Positions 45,468 to 54,595 are shown, counted from the stretch's first letter. The stretch is DNA of 64,000 nucleotides from Roseofilum capinflatum BLCC-M114 (GCF_030068505.1 NZ_JAQOSO010000087.1:1-64000); one strand, 5' to 3'. Numbers and translations: made by a program. The notes: generated by a model not told the origin, from the letters alone.

Positions 45468-45689
45468 TTAGTTGAACAACTCTAGTTGATCGACACGCAG
45501 CCAAATATTGGGGGTAGGAACCTGACCAAATTTGACTAGAGCGTAGTCACCTTTGATGTCCATGATCTCGCCTTGGGTTTCAAAAATGTAGGGAGGAAAA
45601 CGGGTATCGCTTGCGGAAGCTTCTAGGGAATTTTCCAGTTTTTCTTGGATAGCCCGTACCATTGAACCTTTTTTAATTGCTGCTGCCAT
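45468..45689 (-). CDS. ndhO: NAD(P)H-quinone oxidoreductase subunit O
   Basis: A 73-residue subunit of the oxygenic-photosynthesis-specific part of the cyanobacterial NDH-1 complex. The text [38 protein letters not shown] and [14 protein letters not shown] is diagnostic of NdhO. NdhO is peripheral on the thylakoid complex. Start at ATG 45689. Confidence 0.94.
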   Translation of the reverse strand: MAAAIKKGSMVRAIQEKLENSLEASASDTRFPPYIFETQGEIMDIKGDYALVKFGQVPTPNIWLRVDQLELFN

Positions 45690-45812
45690 AATCAATTCAG
45701 GACGTATGTTTCAAAACTTCCCTAATATGATACCAAGGAGCGATCTGGATTTATGGCTTGATTTTAGCGGTTATTCTCGTGAAGGGATTTAATTTTAGAT
45801 TTAAATCAGAAA

Positions 45813-45849
45813 GGACACCGACGACTGGCCGTGTTTCGTCTCGGTGTCC
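45813..45849 (-). terminator. Candidate terminator of the DALR-domain gene
   Basis: On the minus strand GGACACCGA and TCGGTGTCC pair perfectly over 9 bp, with an extra GAC/GTC pair, and TTTCTGATTT follows. It lies about 110 bases after the stop of the gene at 45960, before ndhO. Confidence 0.6.
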
Positions 45850-45959
45850 TCACTGGTTCGCTCCTCACACGATAGTCAATATAACTTACTCCCTTGGGTT
45901 TGTCATCCCTTGAAGAAAAATTTTTTGAGCGGACAACGAGGGATAGCCTCTGGAATCGA

Positions 45960-46733
45960 TTACAATTCTGGGGGAGCAGTTAGGCTTAAGCCTTTTTCTA
46001 GTAGGGTTTTGATGGTTTTGCCGGCGATCGCCACTAATCCTAAACGACTGAGGGAAAGTTGGCGATTTTCTTTTAATGTTGATCCCCAAATGCGGCAGTT
46101 TTGCTCAAATCTCAGGATATCTTGACTGAAGGTTCGAGTTAAGGACAAAAGACGCGAGGCGGTCGGATCGTCATGGAGAGTATCCCAGATATAGAGTAGG
46201 GAGCGGATTAAGGTGTGTTCGCTGGGGTGAACGAGTTGAAATTGGCCGTTATGTAACCAAGGAATGCGATCGGGTTCTCTGATTCTGAATGTAGACGGCT
46301 CCAGATGGATTAATCCCTGATTTTGCCCTAGACGTAAGAGGGCACAACAGCGAGCGTGGGTTACTTGCCAGGTGAATACTTCTGGAGAATGGCGATCGAG
46401 GGAGCAGGGATGATGAGCGAGTTTTAAGGGACTTGCCAGCAGAGTTTGCAGTTGCTCGGCTAACTTCAGATCGCCATAATGAAATTGAATCCAACCGGGA
46501 GAACGAACGGAGAGGGAAAACCCGGATATGTTCTCTTGAAGACAGAGGGACTCTAGCAGTTTTGTGGCGAGATCGAGAGGAGAGAGATCGCTGTGGGAAG
46601 ATAATTTAAGGGCGATCGCCGATTGATAGCCCAAGGGTTGATGAGCTGGCAAGAGTTCCACCGGGATCTGCTCGATACTTAAACTGCCTAATGATATGAC
46701 CCGATCGATCCCTTCTTGTAGACTCCTTTTCAT
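45960..46733 (-). CDS. DALR anticodon-binding domain protein, arginyl-tRNA synthetase-like without catalytic core
   Basis: A 257-residue protein that joins two ends of arginyl-tRNA synthetase: an N-terminal Add-1-like part (about 1-95, QPLGYQSAIALKLS and FSLSVRSPGWIQFHYGDL) and a C-terminal DALR anticodon-binding part (about 125-257, THARCCALLRLG, then SRLGLVAIAGKTIKTLLEKGLSL). The Rossmann catalytic domain with HIGH and KMSK motifs is missing. Cyanobacteria carry such stand-alone proteins; the function, perhaps tRNA binding, is unknown. Start at MKRSLQEG (46733). Confidence 0.8.
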   Translation of the reverse strand: MKRSLQEGIDRVISLGSLSIEQIPVELLPAHQPLGYQSAIALKLSSHSDLSPLDLATKLLESLCLQENISGFSLSVRSPGWIQFHYGDLKLAEQLQTLLASPLKLAHHPCSLDRHSPEVFTWQVTHARCCALLRLGQNQGLIHLEPSTFRIREPDRIPWLHNGQFQLVHPSEHTLIRSLLYIWDTLHDDPTASRLLSLTRTFSQDILRFEQNCRIWGSTLKENRQLSLSRLGLVAIAGKTIKTLLEKGLSLTAPPEL

Positions 46734-46870
46734 TTTTATTTTGATGATAACCAATGGTTTTCCTTACTGATGACTGAAGGGACTCATCGTTCTCAAGGGC
46801 AGGAAATTGTGTATTCTTTTAAAAAGCTTTCCAGAGCATAACCCATCCCCATGAGTCCCTAAACCCTTCG

Positions 46871-47206
46871 ATGTTAGAAGCCTGTATCCTAATCACCCTA
46901 TTCTCCGGGTTTTTCGGCATTATGCTGAAAAAAAACCTCGTCATGAAGATCCTCTCCATGGATGTGATGATTACTGGAGTGATCGCCTACTATATCTCGA
47001 TCTCGTCACGAGAGGGGGTTTTTGCTCCTATTCTCAATCCAACTCAAATAGTTGAATATGCCGATCCAGTTCCTCAAGCAGTGATTTTAACAGCGATTGT
47101 CATCAGTTTTTCTATTCAAGCCCTGATGCTGGTGGGGGTGATGAAACTGGCGCGAGATAACCCCACATTAGAAACCAAGGCGATAGAAAAGAATTATACA
47201 CCATGA
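46871..47206 (+). CDS. mrpC: Mrp antiporter subunit C-like (NuoK/MnhC), copy 1
   Basis: A 111-residue three-helix membrane protein of the MrpC/NuoK family (LEACILITLFSGFFGIMLKKN; AVILTAIVISFSIQALMLVG with the buried Glu/Asp pattern of the family). It starts the antiporter operon and overlaps the next gene by four bases (ATGA). Near-identical to copy 2 at 48866. Confidence 0.9.
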   Translation: MLEACILITLFSGFFGIMLKKNLVMKILSMDVMITGVIAYYISISSREGVFAPILNPTQIVEYADPVPQAVILTAIVISFSIQALMLVGVMKLARDNPTLETKAIEKNYTP

Positions 47207-48639
47207 CTATCCTAACGATCACCTGGCTTACGCTCTTTTTTATCCTCGGACTAGGCATTTACCTCCTACCGAGGCTCGATTGGTTTTTAGCCTTTGGGGT
47301 AACCCTAGTCTCCGTTGCCTACGCCACCTTTGTGTTTCGGCAACCGGAACCCATCAACCTAGAACTCCTCGATAGTTTTGGCGTTACCCTGATCGCCGAT
47401 CGCCAAAGCGCCTTCTTTATCCTTACCAATGCCTTCGTCTGTACGGCGGTTTTGCTCTACTGTTGGCGCAGTAATAAAACTCCATTCTTTTATACCCAAC
47501 TTACCATCTTACAGGGCAGCGTTAACTCAGTCTTTATCTGTGCTGACTTTCTCAGTGTCTACGTCGCCTTAGAAGTGATTAGCATCGCCGCGTTTTTGTT
47601 GATTACATATTCGAGGAGCGATCGCACGATCTGGGTAGGATTGCGCTATCTCTTTGTCAGTAATGTGGCCATGCTTTTCTACTTGGTGGGAGTGGCTCTA
47701 GTCTATAAAGCCAACAACTCCTTTGCCTTTACCGGCCTAACCAATGCTCCCACAGAGGCGATCGCCCTCATCTTCCTGGGACTTCTAGCCAAAGGCGGTA
47801 TCTTTATCTCCGGCCTCTGGTTGCCCCTCACCCACTCCGAATCCGAAACCCCCGTTTCTGCCCTCCTCTCCGGAGTCGTGGTCAAAACGGGAATTTTCCC
47901 CCTAGTGCGCTGCGCCCTGATGCTAGAAGACCTCGATCCCATTGTGCGAATCTTTGGCGTAGGCACAGCCCTATTAGGCGTAAGCTATGCCGTATTTGAG
48001 CAAGACATTAAACGCATGTTAGCCCTCAGTACCATTTCTCAATTGGGCTTTATTCTTGCAGCCCCCGAAGTCGGAGGATTCTACGCCCTCACCCATGGGT
48101 TAGTGAAATCAACCCTCTTCCTAATTGGGGGAAACTTACCGAGTCGGAACCTGAAAGAACTGCAACAGAACCCAATGCCTAACTCTCTGTGGATTGCCCT
48201 CACCGTTGCCAGTTTCTCCATCTCTGGTTTTCCCCTGCTCTCCGGCTTTGGCGCAAAAGTCCTCACCCTGAAAAACCTCCTACCTTGGCAGGTAATCGCC
48301 ATGAATATTGCCGCCTTGGGAACGGCAACGATGTATGGGAAATTAATCTTTCTACCCCATCAACGATTAGAAGAAGGCAAACAGAAACCCATCAGTTTTT
48401 GGTTGGCGATTACTCTATTAATCGGTGGACTCATCGGTGTGAGCGCCTTTTATTATGAAGCCTATACCCTCGCCAACATCATTAAACCTCTGGCAACCAT
48501 CGCCCTGGGTTGGGCTGCTTACTGGCTCGTCTTTCGTCAAGTAACAGTCAGACTCCCCCGGATGCTCGAAGAGTTCGACCATCTGATCGGCATGATGAGT
48601 TTAATGTTGCTGCTCTTATTCTGGATGGTCTTACCCTAA
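47203..48639 (+). CDS. mrpD: Mrp antiporter subunit D-like (NdhD-type), copy 1
   Basis: A 478-residue membrane protein with about 14 helices and the proton-channel signature of the MrpD/NuoM/NdhD family (ALEVISIAAFLLITYSRSD with the key Glu, LLAKGGIFISGLWLPLTHSESETPVSALLSGVVVKTG with the conserved Lys). It belongs to the operon as the cation/proton translocating unit. About 85 percent identical to copy 2 by eye. In Synechocystis the pair ndhD5/ndhD6 holds this place, as far as I recall. Confidence 0.92.
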   Translation: MTILTITWLTLFFILGLGIYLLPRLDWFLAFGVTLVSVAYATFVFRQPEPINLELLDSFGVTLIADRQSAFFILTNAFVCTAVLLYCWRSNKTPFFYTQLTILQGSVNSVFICADFLSVYVALEVISIAAFLLITYSRSDRTIWVGLRYLFVSNVAMLFYLVGVALVYKANNSFAFTGLTNAPTEAIALIFLGLLAKGGIFISGLWLPLTHSESETPVSALLSGVVVKTGIFPLVRCALMLEDLDPIVRIFGVGTALLGVSYAVFEQDIKRMLALSTISQLGFILAAPEVGGFYALTHGLVKSTLFLIGGNLPSRNLKELQQNPMPNSLWIALTVASFSISGFPLLSGFGAKVLTLKNLLPWQVIAMNIAALGTATMYGKLIFLPHQRLEEGKQKPISFWLAITLLIGGLIGVSAFYYEAYTLANIIKPLATIALGWAAYWLVFRQVTVRLPRMLEEFDHLIGMMSLMLLLLFWMVLP

Positions 48640-48865
48640 TTGGATATCTAGATTTAACCCGGCTTTATTTTCATCAAAAGGGTTAACTTGATTACATTGA
48701 TGAGAACCCATGGTTGTCATTGACCCAGGATTTCAGAGATTAAGGGTTTTCAAAGACCGGAAATTGTGTATTCTTTTAAAGAGCTTTCCCAGGAGTCAGG
48801 AGTTGGGAGTCATTTATCTGTGTGTCTCCCCATTCCCCATTCCCCCATTCCCCCATTTCCAATTG
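48640..48865. repeat. Spacer between the two mrpCD pairs with CCCCATT-like repeats
   Basis: The gap of 226 bases ends with CCCCATTCCCCATTCCCCCATTCCCCC at 48827-48856, again close to a start codon (ATG 48866). No promoter or gene is evident. The frame extends upstream, but homology supports the start at 48866. Confidence 0.75.
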
Positions 48866-49201
48866 ATGTTAGAAGCCTGTATCCTAATCACCCTTTTGCT
48901 GGGATTTTTCGGGATTATCCTGAAAAAGAACCTCGTAATGAAGATCATCTCCATGGACGTGATGAGTACCGGAGTGATCGCCTATTATATCTTGATCGCC
49001 TCACGAGAGGGGCTGTTTACGCCCATTTTAGATGAAACTCAAACGGTAGATTATGCCGATCCGGTTCCCCAAGCGGTAATTTTAACGGCCATTGTCATCG
49101 GCTTTTCCATTCAAGCGCTAATGCTGGTGGGGGTAATGAAACTGGCGCGAGATAACCCCACCCTAGAAACCAAGGCGATAGAAAAGAATTATACACCATG
49201 A
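48866..49201 (+). CDS. mrpC: Mrp antiporter subunit C-like, copy 2
   Basis: A 111-residue three-helix protein differing from copy 1 at only some 14 positions, mainly near the N-terminal helix and the loop at 50-60 (ILNPTQIVEYADP against ILDETQTVDYADP). It ends in the same IEKNYTP and overlaps mrpD copy 2 by four bases, like the first pair. Confidence 0.9.
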   Translation: MLEACILITLLLGFFGIILKKNLVMKIISMDVMSTGVIAYYILIASREGLFTPILDETQTVDYADPVPQAVILTAIVIGFSIQALMLVGVMKLARDNPTLETKAIEKNYTP

Positions 49202-50637
49202 CTCACTTAACGATCGCCTGGCTTGCTCTTCCCTTTATTGCCGGACTAGGGATTTACCTCCTACCGAGGCTCGATTGGTTTTTGGCCTTTGGGGTAACCC
49301 TAGTCTCCATTGCCTATGCGACGTTTGTGTTTCGGCAACCGGAACCCACTACCCTAGAATTGCTCGATAGTTTCGGGGTTACCCTCACCATCGATCAGCA
49401 AAGTGGCTTCTTTATCCTCACCAATGCCCTAGTCTGTGCAGCAGTTCTGCTTTACTGTTGGCGCACCAATAAAAGTGCCTTCTTTTATGCTCAACTGATT
49501 ATTTTACAGGGCAGTGTCAACTCGGTTTTTATTTGTGCCGATTGGCTGAGTGTCTATGTTGCCTTAGAAGTGATTAGCATCGCCTCCTTTCTGCTGATTG
49601 CTTATCCGAGGAGCGATCGCTCCGTATGGGTAGGATTGCGTTATCTCTTTGTCAGCAATGTGGCCATGCTCTTCTACTTAGTAGGAGCCATCCTGGTCTA
49701 TAAAGCCAACAACTCCTTTGCCTTTGCCGGACTCACCAATGCTCCCACAGAGGCGATCGCCCTCATCTTTTTGGGACTGCTTGCCAAAGGCGGCATCTTC
49801 GTCTCCGGACTCTGGTTACCCCTCACCCACTCCGAATCCGAAACCCCCGTTTCCGCCCTGCTCTCCGGAGTCGTGGTCAAAACCGGAGTCTTTCCCCTGG
49901 TGCGCTGCGCCCTCATGTTAGAAGACATTGACCCCATTGTGCGGATCTTTGGTGTAGGTACAGCCGTATTAGGGGTAGGCTATGCCGTGTTTGAAAAAGA
50001 CATCAAACGGATGTTAGCCTTTCATACCATTTCCCAATTAGGCTTTGTCCTGGCAGCCCCAGAAGTGGGAGGATTCTACGCCCTCACCCACGGACTGGTC
50101 AAATCTGCCCTATTCTTGGTTGGGGGAAACTTACCGAGTCGAAACTTGAAAGAATTGCACCATAAACCGATTCCTAATGCTCTGTGGATTGCCCTAACGA
50201 TGGCGAGTTTCTCGATTTCAGGTTTTCCCCTACTCTCCGGGTTTGGCGCAAAAGTCCTGACCATGAAAAACCTGATGCCTTGGCAGGTAATCGGCATGAA
50301 TATTGCTGCCTTGGGAACTGCCATCTCCTTTGCTAAGTTAATCTTTTTGCCCCATGAACCCGCAAAAGAGGGAGATAAAAAACAATCGATCGGTTTCTGG
50401 TTAGCTGTAGTGGTCTTAATTGGTGGACTGGTGGGGGCAAACGTCGTTTATTATGAAGCCTATACCCTAGCCAATATCATCAAACCTCTGGCAACGATCG
50501 CCCTGGGTTGGCTGGCCTACTTTCTTATCTTCCGCAACTCAAAGATCAAACTACCCCGAATGCTGGAGGAGTTGGATCATCTCATGGGGATGATGAGTTT
50601 AATGCTGTTACTCCTTTTCTGGATGGTGTTGCCATGA
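49198..50637 (+). CDS. mrpD: Mrp antiporter subunit D-like, copy 2
   Basis: A 479-residue paralogue of the copy at 47203 with the same helices and ion-path residues (ALEVISIASFLLIAYPRSD; LAKGGIFVSGLWLPLTHSES). It overlaps mrpE by four bases (ATGA at 50634). The pair probably supplies two different MrpA/MrpD-type half-channels, since no MrpA large domain is encoded. Confidence 0.92.
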   Translation: MTHLTIAWLALPFIAGLGIYLLPRLDWFLAFGVTLVSIAYATFVFRQPEPTTLELLDSFGVTLTIDQQSGFFILTNALVCAAVLLYCWRTNKSAFFYAQLIILQGSVNSVFICADWLSVYVALEVISIASFLLIAYPRSDRSVWVGLRYLFVSNVAMLFYLVGAILVYKANNSFAFAGLTNAPTEAIALIFLGLLAKGGIFVSGLWLPLTHSESETPVSALLSGVVVKTGVFPLVRCALMLEDIDPIVRIFGVGTAVLGVGYAVFEKDIKRMLAFHTISQLGFVLAAPEVGGFYALTHGLVKSALFLVGGNLPSRNLKELHHKPIPNALWIALTMASFSISGFPLLSGFGAKVLTMKNLMPWQVIGMNIAALGTAISFAKLIFLPHEPAKEGDKKQSIGFWLAVVVLIGGLVGANVVYYEAYTLANIIKPLATIALGWLAYFLIFRNSKIKLPRMLEELDHLMGMMSLMLLLLFWMVLP

Positions 50638-51077
50638 TTGGATACCTCGATCTGATATTACGACTAACCATCTGGTTTTTGCTCACCTCCGATTTGAGCC
50701 GGGCCAATATCATTATTGGCATAGCAGTGGCCTTGATCTTGCCTCGATCTGTAACTGCACCAGCCGTCTTAAAAGATTGGCTCAACGCTCTCTGGGAGAT
50801 TCTCGTCGCCATTCCCATTGCCTACAAAGAGGCGATCGAGTTGATGGTGTGGCCCCATAAGGAGGAAGAGACGACCTTGGAGCAAGTCAAACCGAATCGC
50901 ACTCCGGGATTGATCTTTTTAGATATTTTCTTGATTACCTTTACCCCCAAAACCATTGTGGTCAAATATCATGCGAGGGGATGGTATGAAGTTCACTGGG
51001 TGAGACGGAGGAAACGACGGGGGGACACGCAAACTGATAGACACCCAGATACAGGGATGGAGACTTTAGAAGGATGA
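50634..51077 (+). CDS. mrpE: Mrp antiporter subunit E
   Basis: A 147-residue protein with one to two N-terminal helices (YLDLILRLTIWFLLTSDLSRANIIIGIAVALILPR) and a cytoplasmic part with the family motif NRTPGLIFLDIFLITFTPKTIVVKY. The C terminus is a basic tail (RRRKRRGDTQTDRHPDT). Start ATG overlaps mrpD and its end overlaps mrpF. Confidence 0.9.
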   Translation: MIGYLDLILRLTIWFLLTSDLSRANIIIGIAVALILPRSVTAPAVLKDWLNALWEILVAIPIAYKEAIELMVWPHKEEETTLEQVKPNRTPGLIFLDIFLITFTPKTIVVKYHARGWYEVHWVRRRKRRGDTQTDRHPDTGMETLEG

Positions 51078-51325
51078 TTGTAATCTTGGTACTGATGATT
51101 TTTGCCCTGTTAATTCCCTTATATGAGGCTTGCCAGGATGAGGATATTTGGCAGAAAATGTTGGCCTTTGCCAGTATTGCGACCAAAACTTCGATGATGA
51201 TCTTAATTGTCTCCGTGTTGCGGGATGATTGGATGATTGGCTTGGTCGGTATCATTATTTTAAGTGTGGGCAATGCGGCCTTAATGTTGTTAGCCCATGT
51301 AATTAAACGGATGGGGGAAGCATGA
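51074..51325 (+). CDS. mrpF: Mrp antiporter subunit F
   Basis: An 83-residue three-helix protein, MIVILVLMIFALLIPLYEA, then TKTSMMILIVSVLRDDWMIGLVGIIILSVGNAALMLL, fitting MrpF. It overlaps both neighbours by four bases. Confidence 0.85.
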   Translation: MIVILVLMIFALLIPLYEACQDEDIWQKMLAFASIATKTSMMILIVSVLRDDWMIGLVGIIILSVGNAALMLLAHVIKRMGEA

Positions 51326-51600
51326 TTAATACCTTGAGTTATATCTGTATGGGAGTGGGGATTGTGTTCTGGTTTTGGGGCACTTGGCCTTTAGTGGGCG
51401 ATCGCTCCGTTCTCTTTAAGCTCCATAGTCTCTCTGTGGCCGATACCCTCGGTTCCATGAGTATGATTGTTGGTTTATTGCTGCAAATTCCCAGGGAATG
51501 GCCCTTGCTGGTGTTGGGCATTATTTCTCTAGCGATTTGGAATACAGTTTTAGGGTATGTCTTAGCCTATTGTTCCAGTGGGGGGAATGATGACGACTGA
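51322..51600 (+). CDS. mrpG: Mrp antiporter subunit G
   Basis: A 92-residue protein of the MrpG/PhaG family, with the hallmark LFKLHSLSVADTLGSM following the first helix and a second and third helix after it. It ends with an acidic GGNDDD and overlaps the DUF4040 gene. Confidence 0.88.
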   Translation: MINTLSYICMGVGIVFWFWGTWPLVGDRSVLFKLHSLSVADTLGSMSMIVGLLLQIPREWPLLVLGIISLAIWNTVLGYVLAYCSSGGNDDD

Positions 51601-52132
51601 GATCTCTTTATTGTTAATTGTGGCTCTCTTGCCTTTAGCGGCTGGTTTGGTTGTCCTTCAGACTAACCCCTATCATGCTCTGGTGATTCGGGGAATATTG
51701 GGAGCTATAGCGGCTCTCGTCTATGCGGTGTTGGGTGGGGCGGATGTGGCCCTAACCGAGGCCCTGGTGGGGACAATGCTGGCGATTACCTTATATGCGG
51801 TAGCGGTGCGATCGTCTTTGGTGATGCGTTTGGGCATGATTTCTGAAGGGATGGATGAGGAAAATCCCCAGTTTGAAGCGTTGATTGATGGCTTACAGCA
51901 GACCTTACATAAATATCATATGCGCCTCGATCTGGTGTCCTATGGCGATCGCAAGAGCCTGGATCAAGCCCTGCTGGATAAGGAAATTCACGCCACTTGT
52001 CTTCCTTCTGGAGAGCAGAAAACAGCCAAACCCTATCATACGACGGTTCGGATAGAACGGCTTTATGAGATTATGCAGACTGAGTTACCCAGTGAGGTCA
52101 CCAGTTTATCCATGCCTAGTGATGTGAAGTAA
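51587..52132 (+). CDS. Mrp subunit, DUF4040 (MbhD/MrpA C-terminal-like) protein
   Basis: A 181-residue protein. The first 75 residues are three helices (LLIVALLPLAAGLVVLQ, ALVIRGILGAIAALVYAVLGGADVALTEALVGTML) of the DUF4040 type that in other bacteria forms part of MrpA or MbhD. The rest is a soluble tail that I do not recognise. It begins inside the end of mrpG. Confidence 0.85.
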   Translation: MMTTEISLLLIVALLPLAAGLVVLQTNPYHALVIRGILGAIAALVYAVLGGADVALTEALVGTMLAITLYAVAVRSSLVMRLGMISEGMDEENPQFEALIDGLQQTLHKYHMRLDLVSYGDRKSLDQALLDKEIHATCLPSGEQKTAKPYHTTVRIERLYEIMQTELPSEVTSLSMPSDVK

Positions 52133-52143
52133 GTGAGGGGAAA

Positions 52144-52812
52144 ATGGGGATACGTTGGCTCTATTTGGTCGCAGGACTGATTTTTTTAGTGAAAATGTTG
52201 GTGATGAAAAATCCGACATTGGAGAGTTTAGAGGCCTCTATGGTGGAGTTGGTGGTTCAAGATAGTGGCGTACCGAATGCAGTTTCGGGGATTATTTTTA
52301 GAAATCGGCTCTACGATACCATCTTTGAGGTGGTGGTGTTTACGATCGCCATTATGGGCGCTAAGTTTTTGTTAGCCAATGAACAGCCGTCGGCGATGGT
52401 TCGCCAGTTTACCGACCAACCCTCTATCGTTTTAGCCCGTTTGGGGGCTATCATCTCCGCTTTAGTCTGTATCGAGTTGGCTATCCGCGGCCATTTAAGT
52501 CCCGGAGGCGGCTTTGCGGCAGGTGTGGCTGGGGGAACGGCGATCGGTTTGATTGCCATTACGTCCCCGTCAGAACGGATGGAACAGATTTATGAGCGGT
52601 GGAAAGCCTCCACCTGGGAAAAGATCTCGGTTTTAATCTTTATTGTCTTAGCTGCCATTACGTTAGTCGGTGTAGAGCTACCCCAAGGAGAGTTAGGGAC
52701 ACTCTTGAGCGGTGGGATTATTCCGGTTTTGAATATTTTGGTCGCCCTGAAAGTGGCCTTGGGATCGTGGGCAGTGATTCTGATTTTTATCCGTTATCGT
52801 GGTCTGTTGTAA
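52144..52812 (+). CDS. mrpB: Mrp antiporter subunit B-like (MnhB) protein
   Basis: A 222-residue membrane protein with MnhB signature SPGGGFAAGVAGGTAIGLIAI (about 121-141) in its second half; the first half (NAVSGIIFRNRLYDTIFEVVVFTIAIMGAKFLL) is like the MbhE/MrpA C-terminal piece. It is therefore a fusion of the end of MrpA with MrpB, as in several cyanobacteria. Last gene of the operon. Confidence 0.87.
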   Translation: MGIRWLYLVAGLIFLVKMLVMKNPTLESLEASMVELVVQDSGVPNAVSGIIFRNRLYDTIFEVVVFTIAIMGAKFLLANEQPSAMVRQFTDQPSIVLARLGAIISALVCIELAIRGHLSPGGGFAAGVAGGTAIGLIAITSPSERMEQIYERWKASTWEKISVLIFIVLAAITLVGVELPQGELGTLLSGGIIPVLNILVALKVALGSWAVILIFIRYRGLL

Positions 52813-52867
52813 GTCTCTCTCTATAGCTCTGCTTCGCGCGGTAATCGGTAATGGGTAATGGGTTCTC
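52813..52867. repeat. Palindromic and GGTAATGG repeats between mrpB and the SLH gene
   Basis: TATAGCTCTGCTTCGCGCGGTAATCGG, then TAATGGGTAATGGG, is one more copy of the mixed palindrome and short-unit repeats. It fills the gap between two convergent genes. Confidence 0.7.
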
Positions 52868-54595
52868 TTAAAACTCCTCATTTATTTTATAGCGCAAACT
52901 GCTGTAACCCCAACGGCCTCCAGTCATCACAGAGCGTCGAGGATAATCTGGGGGGATATTTGTACCCGTAACCTCTGTTGTCCAGCGTCCTCCCACATTC
53001 ACAAAGGCTAACCCATCGGAAACACCGGCAATATCGACAAATTCCACAGGTAGAACCCAATTCGCCTGGCGATCCTTGACCCCTGCCCGATCGCCAATTC
53101 GCGCGATCGCTAATCCATTTTCAAACGGTTCTATCGGCTGAATTTGGGCGAATTCGGGCACATGAAATCCCCCTTCAATCATCCAGGTTCCTTCAGGATT
53201 AATATAGCCCCAAGTGCTGTCTCCCTGAACACCTGCGAGACCTTCAGAAAAAGGTTGAGCCTGTTGAAATTGAGGTTCAATTACCATTGTTCCAGAGCGG
53301 TCAATATAGCCCCAGAGTCCACCGACTTTCACCGCCGCCAGCCCTTCAGAAAAGGCTTTTACTTCCTCGTAAACCGGTTCGATGACAATTTTTCCAGTTT
53401 TGTCGATAAAGCCGTAACGGGGCTTTCCTGGCTCGGTTTCCTGCAAAATCCAGGCTCGTCCCTCGGAAAATGAAGAGACTTCATAGGGTTGGGGGTCAAT
53501 CACATAGGCTCCAGTGCGATCGACAAACCCATAACCGCCGCGCTCTTGCAGTTTGACTAAGGCTAGACCATCGGAGAATTCATCAATAAAGTGGTCAATT
53601 TCAAACATAAATTCTCCGTCCCGGTTATAAATGGCGGTGTAGGGATAGCTGCGACCCAGACGGACTAAACCCTCAGAAAATTGGGGAATATAGCCATTTT
53701 GTTCCAGGGTAACTTTACCCTCTGGAGTAATGACTTGCCAGAGGCTACCGGTTCTCACCCTGGCAATGCCATCTTCAAAGATGCTGGCATAGTCATATTG
53801 GGCAGGAATGACAATTTCCCCTTGGGGGTTCATGTAACCCATTTTGAAGTTGGGGCCGCGAAAAACAGCTAACCCTTCCGAAAATTCACTGATGCCACCC
53901 AGTTCTGGGGGCAAGTCAAAGGGGTCTTCACCAACGGCGATGTAGGCTTGGGGTAGGGTGCGAGAAATCGTCAGGACTTGGCAAAAGGTGGCTGCCATTT
54001 CCCCTCTAGTTGCGGGTTCGGTGGGGCGCAGTTGCCGCACTTGGGGATAGTTGAGGATCAATCGACCGATCGCGGCGTTGGCGATCGCCTCTTTTGCATA
54101 GTTGGGAATCGCTTCAACATCATCAAAGACTTGATTGAGAAAGGCTTCAATCTCTTCTGGTGCGGTAAAGTCGCTGGCACTTTGGAGAACCACAAAGGCT
54201 TCGGTGCGGGTAATGGGTTGGTTGGGGCGAAAGGTGCGATCGGGGTATCCGCTAAAAAATTGCAGCTCATAGGAGCGTTTAATCGTCTGATACGCCCAAT
54301 GGGATGAGGGAACATCCTTAAAGGTAATGGCCTCCCGCTCAGAAAAGGAATGGGTGCGAAAAGCATTGATCATCATCGTGGCGAACTCTGCCCTAGTGAT
54401 CGAAGCATTCGGGCGAAATGTGCCATCGGGATAACCCACCCATCCCCGTCCAGAGGACAGTCGTTCAATGCAGTCAGAAGCCCAGTAATTTTGGGTATCG
54501 GGAAACGCAGATACCGGCGATCCAGAGATCAGATAGGTAAGGGTGGCGATCGCCCAAAACCCTCTGAGGGGAGATTGTTTTAACCAGAAAACCAT
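52868..54595 (-). CDS. SLH-domain protein with WG repeats
   Basis: A 575-residue exported protein. After a signal peptide (1-30) three SLH domains are seen (about 31-80, 90-140 and 150-200; GYPDGTFRPNASITRAEFA and GYPDRTFRPNQPITRTEA are typical), then from 225 to 560 about eight WG/KWG repeats (FSEGLAxxxxxGxxGYIDxxG text). SLH domains bind secondary cell-wall polymers in the envelope; the WG part is probably a beta-structure for protein or sugar binding. Role unknown. Confidence 0.88.
   Translation of the reverse strand: MVFWLKQSPLRGFWAIATLTYLISGSPVSAFPDTQNYWASDCIERLSSGRGWVGYPDGTFRPNASITRAEFATMMINAFRTHSFSEREAITFKDVPSSHWAYQTIKRSYELQFFSGYPDRTFRPNQPITRTEAFVVLQSASDFTAPEEIEAFLNQVFDDVEAIPNYAKEAIANAAIGRLILNYPQVRQLRPTEPATRGEMAATFCQVLTISRTLPQAYIAVGEDPFDLPPELGGISEFSEGLAVFRGPNFKMGYMNPQGEIVIPAQYDYASIFEDGIARVRTGSLWQVITPEGKVTLEQNGYIPQFSEGLVRLGRSYPYTAIYNRDGEFMFEIDHFIDEFSDGLALVKLQERGGYGFVDRTGAYVIDPQPYEVSSFSEGRAWILQETEPGKPRYGFIDKTGKIVIEPVYEEVKAFSEGLAAVKVGGLWGYIDRSGTMVIEPQFQQAQPFSEGLAGVQGDSTWGYINPEGTWMIEGGFHVPEFAQIQPIEPFENGLAIARIGDRAGVKDRQANWVLPVEFVDIAGVSDGLAFVNVGGRWTTEVTGTNIPPDYPRRSVMTGGRWGYSSLRYKINEEF

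Noticed and set aside
45868-45884. CTCCTCACAC, close to the conserved motif of the cyanobacterial small RNA Yfr1
   Set aside because: Ten of eleven positions match, but there is no strong downstream hairpin with a T run on the plus strand, and the upstream hairpin fits a minus-strand terminator instead.
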